Part shown: positions 16,217-25,001 of the stretch, one piece after another | How the letters are laid out: every line of letters begins with the position of its first letter | Position numbering within the stretch: position 1 is the stretch's first letter | NCBI GenBank assembly: GCA_900547455.1 | Contig: URGV01000001.1 | Coordinates: 124,001 to 188,000 of the forward strand | DNA length: 64,000 bases | Direction: 5' to 3' | DNA from: an uncultured Oscillospiraceae bacterium | GTDB taxonomy: Bacteria > Bacillota > Clostridia > Oscillospirales > Ruminococcaceae | The notes under the pieces: model-generated | Told to the model about the DNA's origin: nothing | Seen by the model: only the letters and a program-made list of their open reading frames with translations | The model's database searches: none | Made by a program: the position numbers and the translations under genes

Positions 16217-18694
16217 TTATATAAATTTACCGGTCAGGCTTTCAGGCGCGTTTTTCACCTGCTCCGGTGTTCCCGTAGCAACAATCCGTCCGCCTTCGTT
16301 GCCGCCGCCCGGCCCCATGTCGATGAGATAATCGGCGTTGCGGATCACGTCCAGATCGTGCTCGATGACGATAACGGTGGCGCCGCTCTGGATGAGGGTC
16401 TGGAAAACCGCAAGCAGGGTTTGGACGTCCAACGGATGCAGGCCGATGGTCGGCTCGTCAAATACAAAGACAGAGTCGGACTGGGGCTTGCCCATCTCGC
16501 TGGCCAGTTTCAGCCGCTGCGCTTCTCCGCCGGAAAGGCTGGGCGTCTCCTCCCCCAGGGTCAAGTACCCTAACCCGAGGTCCTGCAGCACCTGCAGCCG
16601 CTGATGCACCAGCTTCATCTCCTTGCAGAAATCCAAAGCGGTGCGCACATCCATCGCCATTAGCTCGGGCAAGGAGGCGCGCCGGCCGGATTTGGTTTGA
16701 TATTGAATTTGGTTGGCATCCTTACTGTAGCGGGAACCGCGGCATTCTGGGCAGGGAATTTGCACGTCGGGCAAAAACTGAACGTCCAGATTGATCACGC
16801 CGGTTCCGTCGCAGACCGGGCAGCGCAGCTTGCCGGTGTTGTAGGAGAAATCGTTCGCCCGAAAGCCGAGCCGTTTGGCATCTTCGGTTTTGGCAAGGAT
16901 TTTGCGCAGCTCGTCGTGAATGTTGGCGTAGGTGGCGACGGTGGAGCGGACGTTGATGCCGATGGGCGTCGCGTCGATCAGCTTGACCTGCTGGATGCCG
17001 TTAGCCTGAACGGAGCGGACATGGGAGGGAAGTGGCCGACTGTGAATAGCCGCATCCAGCCCCGGCACAAGACTTTCCAGCACCAGTGTGGTTTTGCCGG
17101 AGCCGGACACACCGGTAACGACGGTCAGCCTGCTCTTGGGGATGTTCACCTCCAGCGGCTTCACCGTGTGGATGCCGGCAGTGGAGAGATGAATTTTGCC
17201 GAGGGAGAAAAGCTGTTCCTGTTCGATTTGTTCCCTTGCGCGGATATTGGTGGATTTGGAAAAGAAGGGTCCGATTTGGGAGGCGCAATTTTGCTGCAGC
17301 TCGGCGGGAGAACCCTCCGCGATGACCTTTCCACCACCGGCGCCGGCCTCCGGCCCCATCTCGATAATCCAATCCGCTGTGGAAAGGATCTGCGTGTCGT
17401 GGTCGACCAGTACAATTGAATTGCCGTCCGCGATCAGGTCCTGCATCACGCCGGTTAGGCCGACAATGTTGGAGGGGTGCAGCCCGATAGAGGGTTCGTC
17501 CAAAACATAAAGGACGCCGGTGGTTCGGTTGCGGACAGCGCGGGCAAGCTGCATGCGCTGCCGCTCGCCGGTGGAGAGGGTGGAGGAGGCGCGATCCAGC
17601 GTCAGATAACCAAGGCCAAGTTCCAGCAGGCGTTTTGCAGATGTCTGAAAGGATTCGCAGATGCTTTGGGCCATCGGCCTCATCTCCTCGGGAAGGGAAG
17701 CAGGCACCGTATCCACCCAGAGGGCAAGATCGGAAAGGCTCATCTGGCAGACCTGATCGAGCGAAAGCCCTCGGACTCTGGGTGCTCTGGCCTGCTCGGA
17801 TAGGCGCGTCCCGCCGCAGTCCGGACAGGGCTCCTGCTTTAAAAATTTTTCCACCCGCTTCATGCCCTTTTCGTCTTTGACCTTGGAGAGGGCATTCTCG
17901 ACAGTGTAGATGGCGTTAAAGTAGGTGAAGTCAAGCTCGGTGGCCTGCTCGGAATTTTTGGCGCGGTATAAAATGTGCTTTTTCTCGGCGGGGCCATGAA
18001 AGACAATCTCCTTTTCGCGCTCGCTCAGCTCACGGAAAGGGACATCGGTGCGGACCCCCATCGCCCGGCAGACGTCGGTCATCAGCGACCACATCAGGGA
18101 GTTCCAGGGGGCTACGGCACCTTCATCGATCGAGAGCGATTCGTCGGGGACCAAGGTGGTGGGATCCACCGTCCGGACAATGCCGGTTCCGTCGCAGGTG
18201 CGGCAGGCGCCCCGGCTATTGAAGGCAAGCTCCTCGGCAGACGGCGCATAAAAGACCGCTCCACACACAGGGCAGGTCAGCGGCCGCCCGGCAGCCACCT
18301 CCAGGGTAGGGGAGAGATAGTGCCCATTGGGGCAGCGATGGCTGGCCAGCCGGGAAAACAGTAGGCGCAGGCTGTTTAAAAGCTCGGTTCCAGTCCCGAA
18401 GGTGCTGCGGATGCCGGGAACACCCGGCCTTTGGTGGAGGGCAAGGGCAGCAGGAATGTAAAGAACCTCGTCCACCTGCGCCTTTGCGGACTGAGTCATT
18501 CGCCGCCTAGTATAAGTGGAAAGTGCCTCAAGATAGCGGCGGGAGCCTTCAGCGTACAGCACGCCAAGCGCCAGCGACGATTTTCCAGAACCGGACACCC
18601 CGGCGATGCCGACAATTTTGTGAAGAGGAATATCCACGTCGATATTTTTCAGATTGTGGACCCTGGCCCCTCGCACCTTTATTTTATCAATCAT
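16217..18694 (-). CDS. Short UvrA-like ABC ATPase (excinuclease subunit A paralogue)
   Basis: An 825-residue protein with two UvrA-type ABC modules. The first has Walker A GVSGSGKSSLALGV near residue 30 and a signature LSTGERQRMQLARAV. The second has GVSGSGKTTLVLES, LSGGEAQRLKLASEMG, and FDEPTIGLHP. Zinc-finger cysteines are visible (CPVCGAVF, CRTCDGTG, CPDCGGTRL, CPVCDGTG, CPECRGSR). Housekeeping UvrA is about 940 residues; here the roughly 100-residue UvrB-binding insert between the first zinc pair and the FNSRGAC segment is missing. That places it with the UvrA2/drug-resistance-type paralogues (damage tolerance or intercalator resistance; inference). ATG 18694 follows GAGGGG; no uvrB or uvrC is nearby. 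Confidence 0.85.
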   Translation of the reverse strand: MIDKIKVRGARVHNLKNIDVDIPLHKIVGIAGVSGSGKSSLALGVLYAEGSRRYLEALSTYTRRRMTQSAKAQVDEVLYIPAALALHQRPGVPGIRSTFGTGTELLNSLRLLFSRLASHRCPNGHYLSPTLEVAAGRPLTCPVCGAVFYAPSAEELAFNSRGACRTCDGTGIVRTVDPTTLVPDESLSIDEGAVAPWNSLMWSLMTDVCRAMGVRTDVPFRELSEREKEIVFHGPAEKKHILYRAKNSEQATELDFTYFNAIYTVENALSKVKDEKGMKRVEKFLKQEPCPDCGGTRLSEQARAPRVRGLSLDQVCQMSLSDLALWVDTVPASLPEEMRPMAQSICESFQTSAKRLLELGLGYLTLDRASSTLSTGERQRMQLARAVRNRTTGVLYVLDEPSIGLHPSNIVGLTGVMQDLIADGNSIVLVDHDTQILSTADWIIEMGPEAGAGGGKVIAEGSPAELQQNCASQIGPFFSKSTNIRAREQIEQEQLFSLGKIHLSTAGIHTVKPLEVNIPKSRLTVVTGVSGSGKTTLVLESLVPGLDAAIHSRPLPSHVRSVQANGIQQVKLIDATPIGINVRSTVATYANIHDELRKILAKTEDAKRLGFRANDFSYNTGKLRCPVCDGTGVINLDVQFLPDVQIPCPECRGSRYSKDANQIQYQTKSGRRASLPELMAMDVRTALDFCKEMKLVHQRLQVLQDLGLGYLTLGEETPSLSGGEAQRLKLASEMGKPQSDSVFVFDEPTIGLHPLDVQTLLAVFQTLIQSGATVIVIEHDLDVIRNADYLIDMGPGGGNEGGRIVATGTPEQVKNAPESLTGKFI

Positions 18695-18750
18695 CAAAAT
18701 CCCCTCGTGTTCTGTCTGTATCGTTTGCATGAAATGTGATTTCCTTTTCT

Positions 18751-18779
18751 AGTATAAGGGGAGCAGGGGAGGATGTCAA
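18751..18779 (-). promoter_or_regulatory. Promoter of the UvrA-like gene
   Basis: On the minus strand TTGACA, 17 bases, TATACT: near-consensus, about 55 bases upstream of the start codon. Confidence 0.75.
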
Positions 18780-19148
18780 TTGCCGTTTCTGTTCTCTATC
18801 GCTTAAAGGAAAGCAGTGTGTTTTTTGGCAAAAGAAACAATGACAAGGATGAGAATTTGGAGAAAACAGGGATCCGTTTTGTCTTTGCCTGCTATTTGAA
18901 AAGGAAGGATAATAGGAGAGAGGGGACCTCAATAAAAACAAGAGCTACCTACGACAACTTAGAAGAAGACGAACTTTTAAGGAATATTTTTGTCGCTTTT
19001 CGAAACTTTTTTTGCTTTTTTGTAGCTGCTGTTGACCGACTGGTCTCATTTTCTGATAGGATTTTGGCTTGCCCTATTGGTCTTCTACTCCAAAAAGTGG
19101 CTTAATGATGCGCTTTTTTCTGATAATAAAATAACACAACAAAACCTA
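18780..19148. other. AT-rich intergenic stretch without a convincing gene
   Basis: About 370 bases lie between the uvrA-like and apbE promoters. A 110-codon plus-strand frame (18773-19105) has no ribosome site and a biased, Phe/Arg-rich translation. A short frame ending at 19161 encodes a hydrophobic helix but has no start or ribosome site. I see no repeat or RNA gene that I can support. Confidence 0.5.
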
Positions 19149-19177
19149 TTGATTATTTAGTCAAAATGTAGTACACT
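19149..19177 (+). promoter_or_regulatory. Promoter of the apbE-rnf cluster
   Basis: TTGATT, 17-base spacer, TACACT, about 33 bases before the GTG start of apbE. Confidence 0.65.
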
Positions 19178-19209
19178 TAAAAATGTTAGATATTGTTAGG
19201 AGGTCGGGC

Positions 19210-20277
19210 GTGAAGCAAAAAACAAAAACGATTTTGCTGGGTACTGTGGTGCTGGGCCTTTTGGTTGGAATTGTTCTGGCGGCAAGATGGTATCAGCAGG
19301 AGTATCAACTGGCGGTGTCCACCTCTTTTGTGATGGATACGGTTGTTGAGCAAAAGCTTTATGGTAGAAATTCGCAGCAGGCGGTCGCAGAGATCGAGCG
19401 GCGTCTGCAGCAGTATGAGCAGCAGTACTCGATGTACATAGAGGACAGTCAGGTCAGCCAAATCAACAAAAATGCGGGCGAAAAATATACAGCGGTTTCC
19501 GCAGAATGTTTGGAACTTTTGGAACGTTCTATTTTGGTTTCGCAGGAGTTTGACGGCCTGTTTGACATCACCATCGCTCCGCTGACACAGCTGTGGGGGA
19601 TTTCTTCCGAAGATCCCCATGTCCCACTCCAGGAAGAAATCGATCAGGCAAAAGCACTGGTCAATTACCGCGACATCCTGATTGATGGCAACCAGGTAAT
19701 GCTCCGAAACGAGGGACAGGCAATCGATCTGGGTGCGGTGGCAAAGGGAGCTTCCTGCGACATTGTTCGAGAAGTGGCCGCCGAATACGGCATCAAAACC
19801 GGCTATGCTTCAATAGGAGGCAATCTGGTGGTGCTGGGCGATGACCCTGATGGACAGCCGTATCAGTTTGCCATCCGTGACCCGCAGGGAGACGCTTCCG
19901 AATACATCGCGACCCTTTCCCTGACTGGAAAGACGATGGCGACCACCGGCGGATATGAGCGTTGGTTTGAGCAAGATGGCAAGCGATACCATCATGTTTT
20001 GGATCCGCGCACGGGTTACCCGTCGGAGTCGGATTTGCTGAGCGTCTCGGTCATATCGGAGGATGGTTTGCTGGCTGACTGCCTTTCCACCGCGCTGTTT
20101 GTGGAGGGCAAGGAAGCTGCACTGGAACGGATGCAGCGGGAGGATTACCAGCTGGTCATCGTCGACACCGAAGGCAATATCTACTACTCCCCTTCTTTGG
20201 AGGGGAATTTACAGCCAAACAGTCAAAATGCTCGCGGCTATCAGTTTACCGCCTATGAAGGAGGAGAGGAATCGTGA
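19210..20277 (+). CDS. apbE: FAD:protein FMN transferase (ApbE family)
   Basis: A 355-residue membrane-tethered enzyme that transfers FMN from FAD to a Thr side chain on partner proteins. The N-terminal helix (ILLGTVVLGLLVGIVLA) acts as an uncleaved or lipoprotein-less anchor, placing the enzyme outside the cytoplasm. ApbE landmarks are VSTSFVMDTVVEQ, FDITIAPLTQLWG, AIDLGAVAKGASCD, YASIGGNL, and DPRTGYP. GTG 19210 follows AGGAGGT; the upstream ATG at 19183 lies before that site. It is followed by rnf genes, whose G and D subunits are the known acceptors, so its job here is clear from context. It overlaps the next gene by 4 bases. Confidence 0.95.
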   Translation: MKQKTKTILLGTVVLGLLVGIVLAARWYQQEYQLAVSTSFVMDTVVEQKLYGRNSQQAVAEIERRLQQYEQQYSMYIEDSQVSQINKNAGEKYTAVSAECLELLERSILVSQEFDGLFDITIAPLTQLWGISSEDPHVPLQEEIDQAKALVNYRDILIDGNQVMLRNEGQAIDLGAVAKGASCDIVREVAAEYGIKTGYASIGGNLVVLGDDPDGQPYQFAIRDPQGDASEYIATLSLTGKTMATTGGYERWFEQDGKRYHHVLDPRTGYPSESDLLSVSVISEDGLLADCLSTALFVEGKEAALERMQREDYQLVIVDTEGNIYYSPSLEGNLQPNSQNARGYQFTAYEGGEES

Positions 20278-20801
20278 GGAATCTGACCTCCAAAATCAGC
20301 CTGATGGGCCTTTTGTTCGCATTGGCGATGGCGTTTTCCTACCTGGAAAGCATGGTGACGATTCCGGGAATGCTGCCGGGGATCCGGCTGGGCCTTTCCA
20401 ACCTGGTGACGATGTACTGCCTGTTTTTCCTGGGAAAAGGGGCGGGCTACACCATGGCGGTGATGAAGTCGCTGTTTGTTCTACTCACCCGGGGTTTTGT
20501 CGCGGGGCTGCTGAGCTTGTCCGGAGGAATTCTGTCGGTGACAGCGATTCTCCTGGTCGATTGGCTGACCAAACGCACCCTGCACTATATCACGCTCAGC
20601 GTGCTGGGGGCGGTCTTTCACAATGTCGGGCAGCTAATCTTGGCCCGATTTTTGACAAGTGTTTTCCTTTATTATTATATACCCGTTTTGATTCTCTCCG
20701 GCTTGGTGGTGGGGATGCTGACGGGAAAAATCTTTGTTTGGATAATCCCTTATCTTCCGGAACGTTACCGCAAACAATTGAGGGAGCGCCCCGGAAAATA
20801 A
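20274..20801 (+). CDS. Gx transporter family protein (HepS component I-like)
   Basis: A 175-residue integral membrane protein with five or six hydrophobic helices, of the family often labelled heptaprenyl diphosphate synthase component I or Gx transporter. The ISLMGLLFALAMAFSYLE start and the PGMLPGIRLGLSNLV segment are characteristic. It starts at GTG 20274 with a GTGA overlap on apbE, implying coupled translation. The apbE-Gx-rnf neighbourhood is common in Clostridia and suggests a link to flavin or redox-cofactor handling rather than prenyl synthesis (inference). Confidence 0.85.
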   Translation: MRNLTSKISLMGLLFALAMAFSYLESMVTIPGMLPGIRLGLSNLVTMYCLFFLGKGAGYTMAVMKSLFVLLTRGFVAGLLSLSGGILSVTAILLVDWLTKRTLHYITLSVLGAVFHNVGQLILARFLTSVFLYYYIPVLILSGLVVGMLTGKIFVWIIPYLPERYRKQLRERPGK

Positions 20802-20815
20802 GGATTATAGGAAGA

Positions 20816-20872
20816 TATCCAGGGCGACTCTTTTGAAAAGGTCGGCCTGCTATCGCCTGTCTGGATTTTTTC
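20816..20872 (+). promoter_or_regulatory. Structured leader or attenuator-like element before rnfC
   Basis: TATCCAG (20816-20822) can pair with CTGGAT (20861-20866), which is followed by T6. Inside, CAGG-CGAC can pair with GTCG-CCTG. A nested hairpin ending in a T run between the Gx gene and rnfC could terminate or attenuate transcription. I cannot match it to a known riboswitch. Confidence 0.4.
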
Positions 20873-20902
20873 AGGCAATCTATAGAAATGGGGGCTAAAA
20901 TC

Positions 20903-22210
20903 GTGTCGAACAATGGTAAGAAGACATTGCCGGGCGCGCATGTGCCGCATCATAAGAACACCAATGACAGTGTTCCGCAGGCTATGCCGGTCCCGGCCAA
21001 GGTGTACATTTCCATGCATATGCACATGGGTGCGCCTTGTAACCCGCTGGTGAAGAAGGGGGATTATGTAAAGGTAGGGCAGCTGATCGGCTCTTCTGAG
21101 GCGTTTATGAGCGCGCGGACACACTCCAGCGTGTCGGGAACCGTTGAAGCAATCACTACCATGACGACCAGCATCGGCAACGTCGATCAGGTCGTTGTCA
21201 TCGCAACGGATGGGAAACAGGAGGTTTCTGAGGAGGTAAAACCGCCTGTTGTCACCAACTATCAGGAATTTTTGGAAGCACTCAAATGTTCCGGTCTGGT
21301 TGGACTTGGCGGCGCGGGTTTCCCGGCTCACGTTAAGTTTAATCTTAAAGACATCAACGCGGTCGACACATTGGTGGTCAATGCTGCCGAGTGCGAACCA
21401 TACATCACCACTGACCTGCGGACCATGCTGGACAAATCCGATATGCTGCTTAAGGGCATCAAGGCAGTGCAGCAGTTTATGCCGATCAAGCACGTCTATA
21501 TCGGCATAGAGGACAACAAGCCGCAGGCGATTGAGAAGTTGCGCAAGGAGTATGCGAACGAATCCAGCATCGAAGTGGTGCCGCTCAAGGCGATGTACCC
21601 GAAGGGCGCTGAAAAGGTCATTGCCTATGAGACGGCAGGCAAAGTCATCAAGGAGGGCCAGCTGCCGTGGCAGGCCGGGGTCATCATCAGCAACGTCACC
21701 TCAATGGCCTTTATTGGAGAGTATTTGACTACCGGCATGCCGCTGATTACCAAGACCATCACGGTGGATGGCTCTGCGATCAAAGAGCCTAAGAATGTCA
21801 TCGCGCCAATCGGCACCCCATTTAAGGACATTGTCGATTTCTGCGGTGGATTTAAGGAAGAACCTGCCAAGCTGCTGATGGGCGGTCCCATGATGGGTAC
21901 CCCGTTGTATGACGTCAACTATCCGCTGGTCAAAAACAACAACGCGTTGCTCGCCTTTGCCAAAGCAGACGTCCCGGTCTATCAGGAGACGGCCTGCATC
22001 CGCTGCGGACGCTGTGTTCGGACCTGCCCAATGGGTCTGATGCCGTCGCTGATCGAGACTGCATATAAGATGAAGGATGTCGACGAGTTGAAGTCCCTGA
22101 AGGTCAACCTGTGCATCGAGTGTGGCTGCTGCTCTTATGTATGCCCGGCGAGACGCCAATTGGTTGTCGTCAACAAGCTGGCAAAGAGTTTGATCGCTCC
22201 AAAAAAATAG
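20903..22210 (+). CDS. rnfC: Rnf electron transport complex subunit C
   Basis: A 435-residue peripheral subunit that links NAD+ reduction to the membrane part of the ferredoxin:NAD+ oxidoreductase. An N-terminal barrel-like region (HVPHHKNTN, SGTVEAI) is followed by a nucleotide/FMN-binding region (GLGGAGFPAHVKF; NAAECEPYI). Two [4Fe-4S] motifs sit near the C-terminus (CIRCGRCVRTCP and CIECGCCSYVCP). I prefer GTG 20903, preceded by GGGGG at eight bases, over ATG 20888, which has no ribosome site. It is the first gene of rnfCDGEAB. Confidence 0.95.
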   Translation: MSNNGKKTLPGAHVPHHKNTNDSVPQAMPVPAKVYISMHMHMGAPCNPLVKKGDYVKVGQLIGSSEAFMSARTHSSVSGTVEAITTMTTSIGNVDQVVVIATDGKQEVSEEVKPPVVTNYQEFLEALKCSGLVGLGGAGFPAHVKFNLKDINAVDTLVVNAAECEPYITTDLRTMLDKSDMLLKGIKAVQQFMPIKHVYIGIEDNKPQAIEKLRKEYANESSIEVVPLKAMYPKGAEKVIAYETAGKVIKEGQLPWQAGVIISNVTSMAFIGEYLTTGMPLITKTITVDGSAIKEPKNVIAPIGTPFKDIVDFCGGFKEEPAKLLMGGPMMGTPLYDVNYPLVKNNNALLAFAKADVPVYQETACIRCGRCVRTCPMGLMPSLIETAYKMKDVDELKSLKVNLCIECGCCSYVCPARRQLVVVNKLAKSLIAPKK

Positions 22211-22226
22211 TTTGAGGTGAATTGCT

Positions 22227-23165
22227 TTGAGTAACAAATTGATCGTATCTCCATCGCCGCATATTCGGGACAGCGCATCCACCAGCACGATCATGCGGGA
22301 CGTTTTGATTGCCTTGGCTCCGGCAATGGTTGCGGCGGTGATTATCTTTGGGTTCCGCGCACTTTTGATGACTGCGGTTTGTGTTGCGGCGTGTATAGTT
22401 TTCGAATATGGCACCGAGCGGATTTTGGGCAGAGAGGTCACCATTTCCGACCTGAGCGCTGCGGTCACCGGCGTGATTTTGTCCTTTAACCTTCCGGTAC
22501 AGCTGCCGCTTTGGATGGCGGTTGTCGGTTGCTTTTTTGCTATCGTTATCGTTAAGCAGTTGTTTGGCGGCATCGGCAACAACTTTGCAAATCCGGCGAT
22601 CGCGGCAAGAATTTTCCTGCTGTTATCCTTCTCCCAGCAGATGACTACCTGGCTGCAGGTGGAGAATGGACACGCTGTAGAGGGCGTATACGGTGCTACT
22701 CCGCTGGCATTAATCTCTGCAGGCGACACTGCAAACCTGCCTTCTCTGCTGGATATGTTCTTGGGTGTCAGAGGCGGCTGTATGGGTGAAACCTGTGCAC
22801 TTGCTCTGTTGATTGGCGGCATCTACTTGATCTACCGCAAGGTTATCACCATCACCATCCCGCTGAGCTTTATCGGTGGCGTCTTTGTCCTCTCTCTGCT
22901 GTTCGGCGTAGACCCTCTGTATCAGGTGCTGGGCGGTGGTTTGATGATCGGCGCATTCTTTATGGCGACTGATTACACCACCTCTCCAATCACAGAAAAA
23001 GGAAAGATTATCTTTGGTTTGGGCTGTGCCTTGATCACCATGGTCATCCGTGTATTCGGCTCCTATCCGGAAGGCGTGTCCTATTCGATCCTCCTGATGA
23101 ATATTATCACCCCGCACATCAACAGGATGGTTCGCAATAAAGCGTTTGGAGGTGTGCAGCAGTAA
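22227..23165 (+). CDS. rnfD: Rnf electron transport complex subunit D
   Basis: A 312-residue integral membrane subunit of Rnf with about nine helices. It carries covalently bound FMN on a Thr, and the expected GATPLALIS motif is at ~residues 156-164. This matches ApbE being encoded upstream. It starts at TTG 22227, six bases after GAGGTGA. The stop codon overlaps the rnfG start by one base (TAATG). Confidence 0.95.
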   Translation: MSNKLIVSPSPHIRDSASTSTIMRDVLIALAPAMVAAVIIFGFRALLMTAVCVAACIVFEYGTERILGREVTISDLSAAVTGVILSFNLPVQLPLWMAVVGCFFAIVIVKQLFGGIGNNFANPAIAARIFLLLSFSQQMTTWLQVENGHAVEGVYGATPLALISAGDTANLPSLLDMFLGVRGGCMGETCALALLIGGIYLIYRKVITITIPLSFIGGVFVLSLLFGVDPLYQVLGGGLMIGAFFMATDYTTSPITEKGKIIFGLGCALITMVIRVFGSYPEGVSYSILLMNIITPHINRMVRNKAFGGVQQ

Positions 23166-23695
23166 TGAACGCATCAACCATGAATGAATTTGTAAAGCCA
23201 ACCCTCGTGCTGACCGTGATCTGCCTGATTATTACCCTGCTGCTTGCGATCAGCCAGAATATCACAGAACCAATCATCGAGGAGAACAACCGCAGAATTG
23301 CGGAAGAGTCCAGAGCGGAGGTCCTTGCGGAAGCAGATTCTTTTGAACAGGTGCAGGGCGAGTTCCCGGACGGTGTATCGGATGTATATGCTGCAGCGAA
23401 CGGAACTGGCTATACAATCACTGTGTCTTCCAAAGGTTATTCCAGCGATCCACTCCAGGTGATGGTCGGAATTAAAGAAGATGGCACCATAGAACGTATC
23501 AAAATTCTGACCAATAATGAGACACCGGGTCTCGGCTCCAAAGTTTCTAACGACGATTTTGTCAACCAGTTTGAGGGAATGGACAGCTCGATGGAAGGCT
23601 TTGAAGCAATTGGTGGAGCAACCGTCTCCTCGAATGCGATGAGAAGTGCAATCGAAACTGCCTTCCAGGTCTATGATATGGTGAAAGGGGAGTAG
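23165..23695 (+). CDS. rnfG: Rnf electron transport complex subunit G
   Basis: A 176-residue subunit with one N-terminal helix (LVLTVICLIITLLLAIS) and an extracytoplasmic FMN-binding domain. The flavinylation motif is GGATVSS near residue 153, with Thr as the ApbE target. Redox role: it passes electrons between the D and C/B parts of the pump. It begins one base inside the rnfD stop codon, with a second possible ATG at 23180. Confidence 0.95.
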   Translation: MNASTMNEFVKPTLVLTVICLIITLLLAISQNITEPIIEENNRRIAEESRAEVLAEADSFEQVQGEFPDGVSDVYAAANGTGYTITVSSKGYSSDPLQVMVGIKEDGTIERIKILTNNETPGLGSKVSNDDFVNQFEGMDSSMEGFEAIGGATVSSNAMRSAIETAFQVYDMVKGE

Positions 23696-23700
23696 AGAAG

Positions 23701-24384
23701 ATGGAAAAAGAAAAGACAAATCTTCAAGTACTGACCAACGGTATTATTAAAGAGAACCCGACGCTGGTTCTGGTGCTGGGCACCTGCCCGACCATTGCGA
23801 TCACCACTATGGCGATGAACGCAATCGGTATGGGCTTTGCAGCAACTTTTGTACTGGTTGGTTCCAACGTTGTGATTTCTGCGCTGCGAAAGGTGATTCC
23901 AGACAAGGTTCGTATTCCGTGTTTTATCGTCATCATTGCCGGCTTTGTTACCCTGCTCAGCTCGCTTCTGCAGGCGTTTTTCCCCAGCATTTATGACGCA
24001 CTTGGCTTGTTTTTGCCGCTGATTGTTGTAAACTGTATCATCCTGGGCCGCGCGGAGATGTTCGCAAGCAAAAACACTGTTGTTAAATCCGCTTTGGACG
24101 GCGTCGGTATGGGTATCGGTTTTACTTTGGCGCTCCTGGTAATCGGCTCTATCCGTGAGATTCTGGGTTCTGGTACCTGGTTTGGTATTCCGATTACTGC
24201 CAACTTTATCGATCCAATTTCCATTTTTGTTCTGGCTCCTGGTGGATTCCTTGTCTTTGGCTGTGTCATTGCACTGCTGAACAAGCTGACCAATGGTAAA
24301 GCTGTTAAGAGAAAGAGCTTTGATTGTGCGTCCTGCCCGAATGCTGCAGGCTGCGCCAATGCGGGGAAGGGAGAATGTGAATAA
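23701..24384 (+). CDS. rnfE: Rnf electron transport complex subunit E
   Basis: A 227-residue integral membrane subunit, homologous to RnfA and to NqrD. Six hydrophobic helices are visible. The N-terminus (NPTLVLVLGTCPTIAITTMAMNAIGMG) carries the conserved Cys-containing half-helix that helps hold an intramembrane iron-sulfur site. The C-terminus is unusual in being Cys-rich (CASCPNAAGCANAGKGEC), adding five cysteines in the cytoplasm. The stop overlaps the rnfA start (TAATG). Confidence 0.94.
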   Translation: MEKEKTNLQVLTNGIIKENPTLVLVLGTCPTIAITTMAMNAIGMGFAATFVLVGSNVVISALRKVIPDKVRIPCFIVIIAGFVTLLSSLLQAFFPSIYDALGLFLPLIVVNCIILGRAEMFASKNTVVKSALDGVGMGIGFTLALLVIGSIREILGSGTWFGIPITANFIDPISIFVLAPGGFLVFGCVIALLNKLTNGKAVKRKSFDCASCPNAAGCANAGKGECE

Positions 24385-24983
24385 TGGAAGTATTTAGAAA
24401 TTTAATGTATATTTTCGTCACTTCCTCGTTGGTCGAAAATATCGTTCTAGCCAAGTTTTTGGGCTGCTGCCCATTCTTGGGTGTATCGAAAAAACTGGAT
24501 TCTGCAGTCGGCATGAGCTCTGCGGTAATCTTTGTTTTGCTGATGTCCACCGCAGTCACCTGGCCAATCTATACCTTCCTGCTGGTTCCTTTTGGCTTGG
24601 AGTATCTGCAGACAATCGTCTTCATCCTGGTCATCGCCGCACTGGTACAGTTGGTCGAATTTGTTATGAAAAAATACATGAAGCCACTGTACAGGGCGCT
24701 GGGTGTTTACCTGCCGTTGATCACGACCAACTGTGCGGTTTTGGGCTGCGTACTTTTGAATGTAGAAAACAGCTACAACTTTATCGAGTCGATTGTTAAC
24801 ACTCTGGGTATCGGCATCGGTTTCATGTTGGCTATGGTTCTGTTTGCTGGTGTCAGAAGCAAAATGGAAACGGTTGAGTTTCCCAAGAGTTTTCAGGGTG
24901 TACCAATTACGCTGGTAGCTGCCTCCATTGTTTCCATGTCCTTTATGGGCTTTGCAAGCGTGGCAGACGGCATCTTTAAATAA
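24384..24983 (+). CDS. rnfA: Rnf electron transport complex subunit A
   Basis: A 199-residue, six-helix membrane subunit pseudo-symmetric to RnfE. The conserved VENIVLAKFLGCCPFLGVSKK segment near residue 18 and the TNCAVLGC motif near 115 are present. Together with RnfE it forms the ion-translocating core with the shared iron-sulfur centre. Normal length; 18 bases before rnfB. Confidence 0.95.
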   Translation: MEVFRNLMYIFVTSSLVENIVLAKFLGCCPFLGVSKKLDSAVGMSSAVIFVLLMSTAVTWPIYTFLLVPFGLEYLQTIVFILVIAALVQLVEFVMKKYMKPLYRALGVYLPLITTNCAVLGCVLLNVENSYNFIESIVNTLGIGIGFMLAMVLFAGVRSKMETVEFPKSFQGVPITLVAASIVSMSFMGFASVADGIFK

Positions 24984-25001
24984 CGAGGAGGAGACAAAAT
25001 C

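Noticed and set aside
18773..19105. A possible 110-residue gene in the gap before apbE
   Set aside because: No ribosome site, an unnatural composition and no motif; it starts inside the promoter of the UvrA-like gene.
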